Shown: in pieces, positions 11,581 through 22,523 of the stretch | How positions within the stretch are numbered: the stretch's first letter is position 1 | Layout: each line of letters begins with the position of its first letter | Made by a program: the position numbers and the translations under genes | The notes under the pieces: model-generated | Databases searched by the model: none | What the model saw: the letters and a program-made list of their open reading frames with translations, nothing else | What the model was told of the DNA's origin: nothing | NCBI GenBank assembly: GCA_029204225.1 | Contig: CM055113.1 | Location: 24,362,357-24,426,356, forward strand | Reading direction: 5' to 3' | Length of the DNA stretch: 64,000 bases | Source: Diphasiastrum complanatum | Taxonomy: Eukaryota; Streptophyta; Lycopodiopsida; Lycopodiales; Lycopodiaceae

Positions 11581-12323
11581 GTCAGATCTTTTCCTTCATA
11601 GAATAGTCCATAATCCAAGGTAGAAGATATATACCTCAAGACTCTTTTAGCCAACTTCCAATGATATAACTTTGGATCCTGCATGTGTTGACTTAGCTTA
11701 TGAACACAAAAGCTTAGATCAGGCCTAGTCACTATTAACCAAATAAGTGAGCCAATAAGACTCCTATAAAGAGTGATGTCCTCAAAGGATTTTTCATCAT
11801 CTTTAATAGGAACTTTTACAGTGTGCTCCATAGGTGTATCTATGCCTTTACAGTTTTCCATATGGAATTTTTTGAGCATCACAAATCCTGGAGGCTGCTT
11901 CATATAAATCTCCTCCTCAAGGTAACCATTGAGAAATGCATTAGAAACATCAAGCTGGAACACACTTCATTTGTGAAAACATGCAAGAGAGATGAGTATT
12001 CGAATTGTTACCATCTTTGCAACTGGTGCAAAGGTGTCTTCATAGTCAAGACCTTTGATATGTGAGTAGCCTTTGGCACAAAGTCTTGCTTTATACTTAT
12101 TGATTGATCCATGATGATTATACTTGATTATGAATACCCACTTACATCCAATCACATGCATGTTGTTTGGTGGCTCCACAAGCTCCCATGTGTTATTTGA
12201 CATCAAGGCTTCAAATTCTTGGGTCATTGCTTCAACCCACTCCTTGGATTGAAAAGCTTCTTGGACATCCTTAGGCTCTTCATCTGATATAAAAAGTGTA
12301 TGATAGGAAGTTTCACCTTCCAC
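11553..12323 (-). pseudogene. Copia reverse transcriptase with the catalytic centre deleted
   Basis: The N-terminal part (12323-11967) is well preserved: EWVEAMTQEFEALMSNNTWE, GCKWVFIIKYN, KARLCAKGY, DTFAPVAKMVTIR. After a stop the frame resumes with FQLDVSNAFLNGYLEEEIY and KQPPGFV. It then jumps directly to MLKKFHMENCKGIDTP, which normally lies some 90-100 residues further on. The skipped part contains SLYGLKQAPR and the YVDD active site. The rest (TLYRSLIGSLIWL, RPDLSFCVHKL, KRVLRYISST) is present. Confidence 0.88.
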
Positions 12324-12485
12324 TTGCCTTCCTTTTTCATCGTATGTGAGCCTCCTTGGCTCAGATCTTGCTCGTGTAGATCTTCTCGGTGTGGTAGCTT
12401 GAATTTGCTCCTCGTCAAGCCTCGACCCCTCCTCTTCTTGAACAGGATCAAGATTGATGATTGATCTTGCATGAGTCTCCTTGAT

Positions 12486-13445
12486 CTATGCATCATCCAA
12501 GTTAAACTTCTGATCTTCATGGAAGATCACATCTCTACTAACAACATTCTTGTCAGTAGAGGGCAAATAAATCTTGTATGCTTTTTTAGTGGATGAATAT
12601 CCTACAAAAATTCCTTTTACTGCACTAGGATCTTCCTTCTTTCTAGTTTCTAGAGGCACATGCACAAAGCATACACAGCCAAAAATCCTAAGATGATCTA
12701 CCTTAGGCTTTTTCTTATACAACATCTCAAATGGTGTATTTTCTCCTATTGCAAGATTTAGAAGCTTATTACAAAGATAGTTTGCACATGCAATTGCCTC
12801 TCCCCAAAATTCTTTAGGCAAAGAAGCTTCTAGCCTAATGGCTTTTGCACATTCACACAAAGTTCTATTTTTTCTCTCAGCAACTCCATTTTGCTGAGGA
12901 GTATATGAACAAGAAAACTCTCTTTGAATACCCTCTCTCTCACAAAAGTCTTTAAACTTATTGGAAGTGTACTCTCCTCCACTATCACTTCTTAAAGCTT
13001 TTAACTTGAAAGGAAACTGCTTCTCTATATAAGCTTTGAAAGCAAGAAAAACATCGTAGACCATGGCTTTTGAAGACAACATATAGATCCAAGAATATCT
13101 TGTATAATCATCTACAAAAGAGACAAAGCAGTTGGCTCCTCCTTTGCTCTTAGTTGATGATAAATGAACATCAGAGTGTACAAGTTCAAATGGTTGCTTT
13201 GTCTTGATACTTGATCTAGGAAAAGGCCTTATGTGTGACTTTTCCATCACACAAGCTTCACAAGGTAGAAGCTCCTTTGACAGTGTCTTTGGTAGACCAA
13301 CAACTTTTCCTTCTTTGACCATAGATTGCATGGCTTTGAAATTGGGATGACCCAATCTCTTGTGCCACAGATCCTCCTGTAGAACCTTGGTCTCATAAGC
13401 AATATCTAAAATGCTAGCACTCTCCCTAGAATCTAGTTTGTACAA
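12486..13445 (-). pseudogene. Copia GAG-pre-integrase and integrase, nested element
   Basis: A 319-residue open frame carries the zinc-binding segment (WHKRLGHPNFKAM, CEACVMEKSHIRPF) and the integrase core: ELVHSDVHLSS, FVSFVDDYTRYSW, LRSDSGGEYTSNKF and QQNGVAERKNRTL, which carry the acidic residues. A conserved C-terminal stretch follows (KKPKVDHLRIFGCVCFVHVP, DVIFHEDQKF). No internal stop is present, so this is the best preserved part of the element. Confidence 0.9.
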
Positions 13446-13463
13446 CTTACCAATTCTAGGTCC

Positions 13464-13817
13464 TCAAGCAATAACTTCATTTTCTCGTGAGATTATACAC
13501 TTGTCAACTTGAAACTTGACATCCAATCCACTATCAAACAACTGTCCTACACTAATGAGATTCTTGGTCAATCTAGGTACATACAGTACATCATGTAAGC
13601 AAAAAGATTTTGATGATGATGCATGCAATGGAATACTACTTACTCCTTCAATCCTACACTCAACATCATTAGCAGTATAGATTGATATTTTTGCACCTAG
13701 ATATGGCATGAGATTAGTGAAAGAGTTCCTAGAACTAGAGATATGAGAACTAGCCCCACTATCTATCCACCAGACTTCTTCATTCTTAAAAGGAAAAGAT
13801 GAAAAAGTAGACATCAT
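13464..13817 (-). pseudogene. Copia protease, nested element
   Basis: The frame shows the aspartic protease signature WWIDSGASSHISSS and the downstream DVLYVPRLTKNLISVGQLFD. A stop between 13446 and 13463 separates it from integrase, and a stop separates it from gag; in a living element these would be one polyprotein. Confidence 0.88.
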
Positions 13818-13932
13818 TAGTGAATCCTCTCTTTCACTCTCTACACCCTAACACTCATCCTCATTAGTAAGGTTAGCTTGCTTAGATTGGTTCTTCTTCT
13901 TGAAACAGTTTGATGCGTAGATCCTCACCACT

Positions 13933-14640
13933 TTATTTGGCTTTGTCCTTCTTTAAGTGTTGTTGTCCTTTGCCCTTGTCTCTTGACTTGTCTCTGATGA
14001 AGAGTGCTTTGTCATCTCCACCATCTTTCAATGAAAGTCTATTGATCCTCACCATCTTGTTCTCTTGTCTGCTTTCTTCAGCAATGAGAACACCTTGCAG
14101 TGGCTCCAAGGATGGAAGATCCTCCCTTATAGCATAAGTCTGCACAATATTGTCATACTCATCTCTAAGTACATTTAGGACTACTTGAACAAGTTTAGTG
14201 TTCTTAAGGGCATCACCAATACCAGCTAACTCTTGATGAAGATCCTTAACTCTCATGACATATGATGAAGCACTCTCATCTACTCTCTGATAACTTAGAA
14301 ATATTTGGTTTCTAAGTGTAAGCAATCTAGAAATATTTTTGATCTCATAGATTGTTTTTAGAGTATCCCAAGCTTCCTCGGCAGTGGTGCATGTACTGAT
14401 CTCTCTTAACACTTCATTAGTAACATTCATTTTCATAAAATGAAGGGCAATTCTGGTTCTTTTGTGGAATGTTGCAGCTTCATTAGGTGCAGCAAGTTCT
14501 TCTTCAGCTCCACTCACAATATCCATTACATCCTGTAGAATCAACAATGATTCCATTCTGATCTTCCACATTGCATAATTGGAAGATGTTAATCTCTCAC
14601 TGTGCTCTAAGAAATGTGAACCACATCTTCTTGGTGAGAA
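13933..14640 (-). pseudogene. Copia gag, nested element
   Basis: The frame includes MWKIRMESLLILQDVMDIV, RIALHFMKMNVTNEVLREI, AEEAWDTLKTIYE, RLLTLRNQIF and LVQVVLNVLRDEYDN, all characteristic of Copia gag of the UBN2 type. Homology extends upstream of the first Met (SERLTSSNYA, near 14590) without a clear start codon. The zinc knuckle expected after the basic end is mostly missing; only NCFKKK survives, near 13900. Confidence 0.88.
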
Positions 14641-15390
14641 ATTCTAGTAATGATAAAAAAAAATGGAGTTGAAAGGATGTTGCTTGCTATCTCAATCTAG
14701 GATCTAACACAGATGTTGATCCACCCTATGAAATCTAGCAACTAATGTGAGAATAATTCTCAATACAAAAAATCAATCTATCTTGAATTTGGATCTTGCT
14801 TCCGTCACAAAAGAAGAAGCACATGCAAACAAGAAGTCTATCTCTCCCACGAGTTTCAAAGTACTGATAAACTCTCTAGGAACTTACTTTCAACTCAAAC
14901 ACAGTAATATGTGTGAAATGAAAAGTCTAAGACCTCAAAACACTCACTTCTATCCAATTCTACTTGATTGACAGTGAAAATTGATGAAAATGGTGAAAAA
15001 GACAGATGTGTGCTCACTTTGGCATATCCCACAAGTTGAGTACCCTCTCAAACTCTCTGATTACCTAAAACTCTTCTGAAAACAAATCAGATTGATCTAG
15101 AAACAAGAGCAACACATTTTACTCTTCAATACATATCCAACAAGCTATAGAACATCAAATTTGGATCATTCCTTGAGAAGTAGCACTCATTAATGAGGGC
15201 TGATTTCACACGTGTGGGCTCTCTGTCCATACAGAGCTCCGTTGGATCAGATCAGCCTTGATTTTATCCACTTATGATCCTTAGATTGCTTGTTTCTCAG
15301 CGACTTTGAATCCCTCTCCCGAATTCGAGTTCCTGCAAGCAAAAACACTGATGATCTGATGTATACACCCTCACCTCTTCAAAGCATGAA
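14641..15390 (-). other. Untranslated leader of the nested Copia element
   Basis: This lies between the primer-binding site and gag. No frame is recognisable. It carries one perfect CACACGTGTG palindrome at 15207-15216. Confidence 0.6.
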
Positions 15391-15402
15391 GCTCTGATAC
15401 CA

Positions 15403-16134
15403 TGTGAAGTTCTTAGCATGTGTGAACTTCACCACACACCCTACAAGATCTTACTGAGGTGCTGTGATTGCACAAGATTGATCAAATAACAATATGGTTG
15501 AAAAATCTAAGGCAAGAGCACAATGGCATACATCAGATGAAAAAATCTAACTCTTCACTATGAGAAAATGAATGTCAGAAATAATTTTAAGTGTTCAGTA
15601 TGAAAAAAAAAAGGCTGCTCTCGGGTAGAGAGAGAAAATCTAGCATAGAAAACTCGGGTAGAGAAAGAATGAGTCCAAAACACCAAAATTTCAATATTCA
15701 CAATGTGGCAAGACATGCCCAGCTTTTCCTACATGAGAGAGACTCGAATTCCTATAGTGGAGTTGCATGGAAAGTCCACTTAACTGAACTAATTCACCTA
15801 CCATAGATCCGCATGTGTAACTGCATGCATGTATGTTGCATGTACTGCATGTCAACTCATAAAACTGCCTAGACATGTGTAGATCACTGAAACTGCTTTG
15901 CATGTTGCATGCACTGATTGCATGTGGCTTGCATGCATACAGTAAGACTTTGCATGCTATCTAAACATCTGCATGTCATCATAATTGAATCTATCTAACT
16001 CAAATCTGAGCTACACTAGAAGGATATGTGCTCAATTCACACTCCTTTTATGTACAACATGAATTTTAGTGAAAATCACCATGGACATGGCCCCAAACTC
16101 GAGATAGGAAGATAATATTTTAATAATCTTCACA
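15403..16134 (-). repeat. 5' LTR of the nested Copia element
   Basis: 732 bp, TG…CA ends, paired with 10347-11080 and bordered by the primer site on one side and the GGTGG duplication on the other. Confidence 0.95.
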
Positions 16135-16139
16135 GGTGG

Positions 16140-17040
16140 TTTGTTGGAAACCATCAAGGATGACTCTTCATCCTCCTCCTCCTCCTCCTGATGTGCAATG
16201 TTGCTTTGTTTGCTCTCTTGTGCCTTCTTCTTGAGACATTCTGATGCAAAATGTCCTTTCTTTTCATAGAAAAAACATTTGTACTTGGATTTGTCTTTGA
16301 TCTTGCCCTTTGAGCTTGAAACCTCATCCTCCTCCTTGGTCTCCTTGAAGTGCTTCTTCTTGCCATTGGTCTTCTTCTTGCCTTTGAATGAGAAATTAGC
16401 TTTCTCATCACCATCCTGTAGAAAAAGAGCATATATTCTTGCATTGGTATGCATCATCCTACACTCTTCAGCCACTAATACACTGTGAAGCTTTTCTATA
16501 GTGGGCAAAGTGTCTTGGATTGCAAAGCTTTGGACCAAATTTGAAAAGTCACTCCCTAGACCATTGAGGACAATCTGAACAAGCTCACTATCTTGAATCT
16601 TCTCTCCAATGGAAGCTAACTCCCTATTGAGAGACTTGATTTTGAGCACGTAAACCTTGTGCATTCTCATCACTTCTCTTCATGCTTTGCAGAATCTAAT
16701 TTCTAAGCATGAGAACCCTTGAAGTGTTACTAGACTCATAGATTGATCTTAAAGATTCCCAAGCCTCTTTAGCACTGGTACAAGCTGATACTTCTCTCAA
16801 TAAATCATTACTTACATTCATCTTCACATAGTGAAGTGCAAGCCTAGATCTTCTTTTGTATTTAGCTAACTCATGTGCACCTAGAGGTTCATCTTCATCA
16901 TCAATCAGAAACTCATAGAAATTCTAGAGCACCATGAGTGACTCCATCCTCACTTTCCAAATAGCATAATTGGTAAAATTTAACCTCTTACTAGCTTCTA
17001 GAAGGTATGCTCCAGCATATCCCATCTTACTAGTAAGATT
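16140..17040 (-). pseudogene. Copia gag of the outer element
   Basis: On the minus strand from about 17025, EASKRLNFTNYAIWKVRMESL begins the gag, but a stop follows soon (near 16926). The later part gives RSRLALHYVKMNVSNDLLREV, AKEAWESLRSIYE, an open block with VQIVLNGLGSDFSNLVQSF, a zinc knuckle CFFYEKKGHFASEC and an acidic run EEEEEDEESS near 16160. Homology ends at SLMVSNKPP, where the nested element begins. Stops and one frame change make this a pseudogene. Confidence 0.85.
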
Positions 17041-17659
17041 CTACACACAAGATATAGATTTGGTTGAACTTGAAACTCACAAAGGTTTCTAACTTGCAGT
17101 GTTTCACTCAAATGTTGACTTCTAATCCAACAGATGGACTTGTAATCACAGTTCTATCACTCCCTCACAAAGCTAGAATGAAGATAAGATGAAGTGAAAA
17201 CTACTCTCAAGCAAATCTTGCCAATCTTGGCTATTTTTGGACAATAGAATGACTCTACCCCTCTCTTTCACTTTGATGTACTTTCTAGACCTGGTTTCCT
17301 CTTTAAGAAGGTCTGAAATCAGCCTAGATCAATTAGTTATCATAAAACAAATTCAAAACTAATTAATGGCAAGTGATATTGGTAGCTTATCCTAGGATTT
17401 GCACCAAAAATTACATCAAATTGACACCAGATGATATTACAGTGATCCAATGAATATGGGATTTTAAATGCTGGTTCAGAGTTGCCCACACGTGTGAACA
17501 GTATGGATTTTGATCCTGAAAAAGTTTGGGATCAAATCCCCTCACCAAATCCTGGATACCAGCTCGCCCTTCCAATACTAGCTTTTTGCACCAAAAACAT
17601 GCTAAAACTGGATTAGTTTCAAACATTGAATTATAGCCTTCTACTTGGATCTGATACCA
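17041..17659 (-). other. Untranslated leader and primer-binding site of the outer Copia element
   Basis: No coding frame was recognised. A CACACGTGTG palindrome is at 17487-17496. The primer site (minus strand TGGTATCAGATCC) occupies about 17647-17659, directly against the 5' LTR. Confidence 0.65.
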
Positions 17660-18349
17660 TGTTAAAAGTATAGTACTAAAGGACCATAAATGGGTCTTTG
17701 AATGATCCACAAGGTTGATTGTGTGCTTGTTAAACAATCTATCAGATACTAGTCATCAGAAAACAAGATCTAATTTAGCAGCTTGATAGAAAACAAATAG
17801 AGACAATTAGATCATTGATCAAAAACTATAATCCGACTTCAGATGTGTGAAAATGAGGCTTTAGTACGGCCTGTAGATAGATTTTAGAGTGTGCAAAGCT
17901 GAGTTTCATTGGAATCAATCACTATCATCATACAATGAGAGAAAACTCGAGTTTCTCCTTGAGGCTCCAAAAGTTTCTATCTCCTCATTATGGAGAATGG
18001 GAATACATAGTAAAAGACACTTCCTTTGCCAAGTTAGGTGAAAATCCAGCATGTAATAAAGAAGTCGACTCAACTTTCTTGCCCTAATGTGAAAACCCTA
18101 GCCTAGATCCAAGAGTCATGCTTGGTAGGTGCATGGTAGGTACAAATCTCATCATAAATCATGGTCTAGATCCTACAAAGTAGGAATCACTACCAAATGG
18201 ACACAACCACTCCTCTTGACTCGTGGTAACCTACTTTAGGTGTGGATTTACAAGTGGCACTTTGGCCATTCAAGTGACTAACAAAAAATATTGACGAAAT
18301 GTACAATATTCTACATGGCTAGATTTGCAATTGTAGGCAATTTTTCACA
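17660..18349 (-). repeat. 5' LTR of the outer Copia element
   Basis: 690 bp, TG…CA ends, colinear with 8161-8837. It contains 'taatccgacttcagatgtgtg' near 17830, where the partner has a more palindromic CACATGTG. Confidence 0.88.
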
Positions 18350-18926
18350 ATGCCACGTAGGATGGACAAATTAGTCAAAATTAAAGATTATAATATAAGA
18401 AGTGCTTGCCCGCAGTAGTTTGAATACAAAACCGCTCTGGTTACAGTCATGGTCACAGTCATGGTTAACTAAGGTTTCTCTTGGGAAAAATCATGCCTCT
18501 GGAGAAATAAACTCTTGGGAGAACAGAGAGTGGGGGCAAGAATTGAAAAGAAGAGCACCAACTACATTATATTATGGATTGAATGAACTAGAGGAAAAAT
18601 AGATGGACGTCATTATAATATTTGCATCAATTAGCAGTCACCATCTTTGAATGCTACATAAAATGCCTACATCTCTCGAGAGAAAAGAAAGATGGCAAGA
18701 TTTGAAAAAAGAAGAGCGGCAACCAAAATACACGGATTGAGAAAACTCAAAACTCAAAAATGAAAAAATGAGCGGCATGACAACATTTGAATCAAAGATC
18801 AATCTCATTCTTCAAGTGCTACGTGAAATGATAAACAAGTATGTGAAATGTATAAAGGTGCTGAGTATGTTTCATTTTTTTTTGGTTGAACTGTTATTGG
18901 ATCGTAATCTATTTTTTCTTCTTACA
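18350..18926. other. No gene seen; weak local duplication
   Basis: AT-rich. Two diverged stretches, around 18520-18590 and 18680-18750, share a pattern of 'ggcaagaattgaaaagaagagc…caac'. No function is proposed. Confidence 0.3.
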
Positions 18927-20315
18927 ATGAAAAAATTTCATCTCCATATAGATCTTCCTGAAGGATATGCTCCTTCGTTCAAAAGAGGTGTCAAAGCATC
19001 TTGCTTATCAGTTGATGATTGTCTGCGCTAAGGGCAGGAGGGAAAGCAAATCTGGACCTCTGGATAGACGGGACATTATATCTTAAAGATCCATACTCCA
19101 TGCAGCATCCCAAATTTTCTTCTGCTACTCAATTGATATATTTTGTCTGTCATGGAAAGAATGGTTTGCTAGGTTATTGTAAAAGATTAGAAGAATATGG
19201 TAACACATTTTCAATGGAAAGAATTTGTTGTTTAGACAATGTAATTAGACGTATATCTTCATATTGTGCTCAAAAAGACAATATTTTACGAATAAAATTG
19301 CTAGAGAATGAGGTTCTCCAAAAAGAAAATGAAAATGTACAAAAAATCATAGTGAGTACAAGAAAAGAGATAGATCAAATAGAAATCGAATTGAATAATG
19401 GTCGTTCTGCATACTCACAACTATTGAAAGATGTTGACTTGATAGGTAAAAAGATAAAAACAAAAAAACAAAAGCGAGTGATGAACACAAATACTCATAA
19501 TTTGTCATCAACAGGAGGCTATCAGAAAAGGAGAATTTATGCATTCAAATAAGTTTTTGACTTTTGGCCTTTATACTTCAAGAGTTCATATCTTATATTG
19601 TTTTAGCATGACTGTAAATTGTAACATTAATCATCTATTATTATTTTTTTCTTTTTTTACAGATCTGTATTGGTTGGTAATCAAAAATGTAAAAGACAAT
19701 GCTATGGGCTCTGTGTTGACAACAAAATCAACTGAGTCATTGATGACCAATAATCGAAACAGTCGTGTTAAGATAAAAATTGTTGATGCATTAATGATTG
19801 AAGTACAAAAAATACTTGACAATACTATAATTCTAGGAGCATGTGATTTTGCTGGAATAAGTAGAGATGCTTATGGCACCATATTTAAGATTATCAAACA
19901 AGCTTTGACGCTGGTTAGCATTAAGAAATTTCCTATTCCACGACCATTTCAAATAAAATCAGAGCGTGGTTCAATGAATAGAGGAATTCAAAAGCTTATA
20001 GGTGTTCCAATTCATATCGAGGAAGTATATCAATCAAAGGACAAAAAATCCATGTCTTACAATCAGTCAACTAACTTGTTTGTCGATATGAATACGTTAT
20101 TAAGGTTTATTATACATTTCTATGATATTTCCATGGAAAAGGTAGACAGTAAGATAGTCTTGGTACTGAAGCTGGATGAATCAGAACTTATTAAAGGACA
20201 AAAAATGGAGAGAGTGAGCCTCATGAATGGAGCACTTCAAAAGACTAACGATCAAGGAGATTTTAACTTCAATGTTCAGTCTGAGAATGACATCTGGTGG
20301 TTGGCAGCCTTTGAG
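18927..20315 (+). pseudogene. Unrecognised spliced reading frame with a coiled coil, 3' incomplete
   Basis: I do not recognise this family. A first segment from an ATG at 18927 reads MKKFHLHIDLPEGYAPS … LSVDDCLR and stops at 19031. An overlapping frame from about 19019 continues LDLWIDGTLYLKDPY, LIYFVCHGKNGLLGYC and a coiled-coil-like run (KLLENEVLQKENENVQ, KEIDQIEIELNN). The two read as one protein if a single frameshift near 19025 is allowed. A donor AG|GTAAAA at 19445/19446 and an acceptor after tttttttacag at 19662 join in matching phase (G|AT = Asp). The next exon contains CDFAGISRDAYGTIF, VDMNTLLRFIIHFYDI, VLVLKLDESELIKGQKMERV and DIWWLAAFE, ending at a donor-like GAG|GTATGA (20315). 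No further exon was found. It may be a broken host gene or part of an unrecognised mobile element. Confidence 0.5.
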
Positions 20316-20816
20316 GTATGATATTTTATAATCTAATGAGTTTTGATTCTAGCGACATTTTTAATCAGATTGATGCTCACACATCTATTCTATTAAATGC
20401 TCTACAATGAAAATGAAATCAGTTATCCTGAACTTAGCTCATGAATAATTTCCTCTATCAAACAAGGCTTGCAACTTCTTCTAAAACCCCAAATTTGATC
20501 TAATTGACCCAAACATGTGTAACCTTCTCTTCAGTTCACTCTATGTCATGATGGCATTTATAGAGTCTAATGTCCTCAATTAAATGTCTATGGCCTAAAG
20601 AACTTCCTAAGTAGTATGTGAGGCCCAATTAAATTACTGCCAAATTTATGCTCAACTCCCAAATTTGTTTAAAAAAATGGTGTCCCCACATGAAGATTTT
20701 TAAAAGTTGAGGAGGCAACTTAAAATGCTGAAGAAAAATGTAGCAAAATATTCTCTCAAAAATGGAAACATTGAAGGATGATTATTGAGGACAATGTGAA
20801 TTGAAATGGTTTTTCA

Positions 20817-21185
20817 AGGCCACTCTTCTATGGTAAGCTTATTGATCAAGAATTTCACCTGAATACTTAATTGAGTATGTGAGAAAATCATCACTAACCA
20901 TTGCCATAGCAAAACTTCAATGAGAATCAATGGCAGTAGTCATGAAGGATGCCTTGGAGGCGCTCTTCTATGGTCTATTTAAGGCCACTATTCTATGCCA
21001 CGCTTATTGACCAAGCATTTAACATGAGTACATAGTTGAGACTCAAAGAATATCATGACTAATCAATGCTATAGCAAAACTATAGAAGTATTCGATTGCA
21101 GATTGTTATGAATGATGCTTTGGAGGTACTCCGTAGTCTATGAATGAGATGGCTATGATCAACCAAAGCCATAGTGAAACTAGAG
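20817..21185. repeat. Diverged tandem repeat, about 164-bp period
   Basis: The block beginning 'aaggccactcttctatgg' at 20817 recurs as 'aaggccactattctatgc' at 20981. Both contain 'gcttattgaYcaag', 'gccatagcaaaact'-like and 'atgccttggaggcgctc'-like segments in the same order. A third partial unit ends near 21185. Confidence 0.65.
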
Positions 21186-22078
21186 ACGGATTGATGGTGT
21201 TGACCAAAACAAAATAAACTACATACTGGGCTTTTAGACCAAGAGTGCCATACATTTATGCCCCAAGCTATTGAGTAATGCCAACTTGAAGCCATAGAAG
21301 GAGCCATAAAATTATCGACTTTAGAGGCAAGTTTGCAGCATCTAAAAAAGAATATGATGGCAACACCGTGGAAACAACATAAGATGGAAACAACATCTCA
21401 AGCACGGCCTTTGAATCGAGACCTATTTTAGAGATCTTCTACACAAAATCAAATCCAATAGAGCTATCACTAGACTCCAACCCAGTACGAGTTCCTACCC
21501 AACGGAGCCGGTACTCTATGCATCATATTTCATTTGCAAGTAGTGTGGTAGATATACTAGGACCCACCTGGCATTTGGGCTGTCATTCCAAGCAATGTGG
21601 GCGCTCTGGCATCACTCAATAAAATTTTATAATAGCTTGACTCCCCAAGCCTGAATTTTCAACAGTTGCAACTTCCTCATCGGTGAGTCTGACGATTCTG
21701 ACCTCAATTGGCTAGCTATGCCATCACCATCCTCTCCACGTGATCATGTACGTTCTCAGTTGCATATGGCAGTTCGACACATATACACGTTGGCGAAGAA
21801 ATTGAGAGCAGAACAAGTTGTGTGTAACCTCTAGGCTCACTAGATACATCCATCACGGCTCCCTCTCTCTATTTGCTTTCTTTCCGTCGTGGGTTATTTC
21901 AGTCCAAAAGGTAAATTTATAACAATCCAAAAGGTAAATGTTCTAAAGGCGTGCCCTAGCATTTTAGACCAATTTGCTTATCATATGACGCATGTTGGAT
22001 GTTTCCATATTAAGACTAATGCTAGCATGGACATACAAAAAAATTTGATTACACAACTTAAATCCAGGGTCCTCTCTC

Positions 22079-22080
<2 letters not shown>

Positions 22081-22110
<30 letters not shown>
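22081..22110. repeat. (CT)15 microsatellite
   Basis: Thirty bases of uninterrupted CT repeats. Confidence 0.95.
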
Positions 22111-22114
<4 letters not shown>

Positions 22115-22523
22115 GAACTGATTTACAGGTTCAAGTGCATTTTCACATCATGCACTTTGGTTGTAGCAGCTACGTACATGATCTTGGATGATGTAAATCT
22201 ACAAGGATAAATCAAGAGAGAGCCATAGATGAGGAGCCGGACCTGCAAATGGAAATTTACTGGAGCTAGAGATGGAAATGTAGTTTATGCTAGATCTGGA
22301 GATGGAGTTTATGCGCCTCGAGCTGGAGAAAATTACGTTTATGTTTTTTATGTTTTCTTCGTGTATGTGTTTATGTTCAGAGCGCCCATCACCCGTAGGT
22401 TGGGAGCTCTTTCACCCTCATATGTTTACAACATCAAAGAAACACATACATCGGCCACCTGTCAACGACCATTGGCTTTCTTCCTAAACCATCAGCCGCC
22501 ATCCTAATCATCGGCCGTCATCC

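Larger units (their letters stand above)
10347..16134 (-). mobile_element. Nested Ty1/Copia retrotransposon with both LTRs and GGTGG target duplication
   Basis: LTRs lie at 10347-11080 and 15403-16134, both starting TGTGAAG and ending CTTCACA. The 5-bp duplication GGTGG sits at 10342-10346 and 16135-16139. A primer site on the minus strand (TGGTATCAGAGC, 15402-15391) touches the right LTR. A polypurine tract (ctcctcctt, 11081-11089) touches the left LTR. The order gag, protease, integrase, RT, RNase H on the minus strand is that of Ty1/Copia. The LTRs differ at about 32 positions in 732 (about 4%, counted by eye). Its RT lacks the catalytic centre, so it probably moved with help from another element, or lost the segment after insertion. 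Confidence 0.95.
8161..18349 (-). mobile_element. Outer Ty1/Copia retrotransposon, minus strand, split by a nested Copia
   Basis: Two related LTRs (8161-8837 and 17660-18349) bound the element. A minus-strand primer site (TGGTATCAGATCC, about 17647-17659) lies next to the right, 5' LTR. A polypurine tract in minus orientation (ctcctcctc, from 8838) lies next to the left, 3' LTR. Inside are gag (right) and protease, integrase and RNase H (left), separated by the element at 10347-16134. No matching target duplication is visible (gcaga on the left, atgcc on the right), and the first bases of the left LTR are altered, so one end may have been rearranged. Internal deletion has removed RT. Confidence 0.85.
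20316..22523. other. Gene-free stretch with old duplications and a CT microsatellite
   Basis: No coding frame was recognised. It holds a diverged tandem pair (20817-21185) and (CT)15 at 22081-22110, both listed separately. Confidence 0.4.

Noticed and set aside
8156-18354. Target duplication for the outer Copia element
   Set aside because: The five bases on each side (gcaga and atgcc) do not match; no duplication can be claimed.
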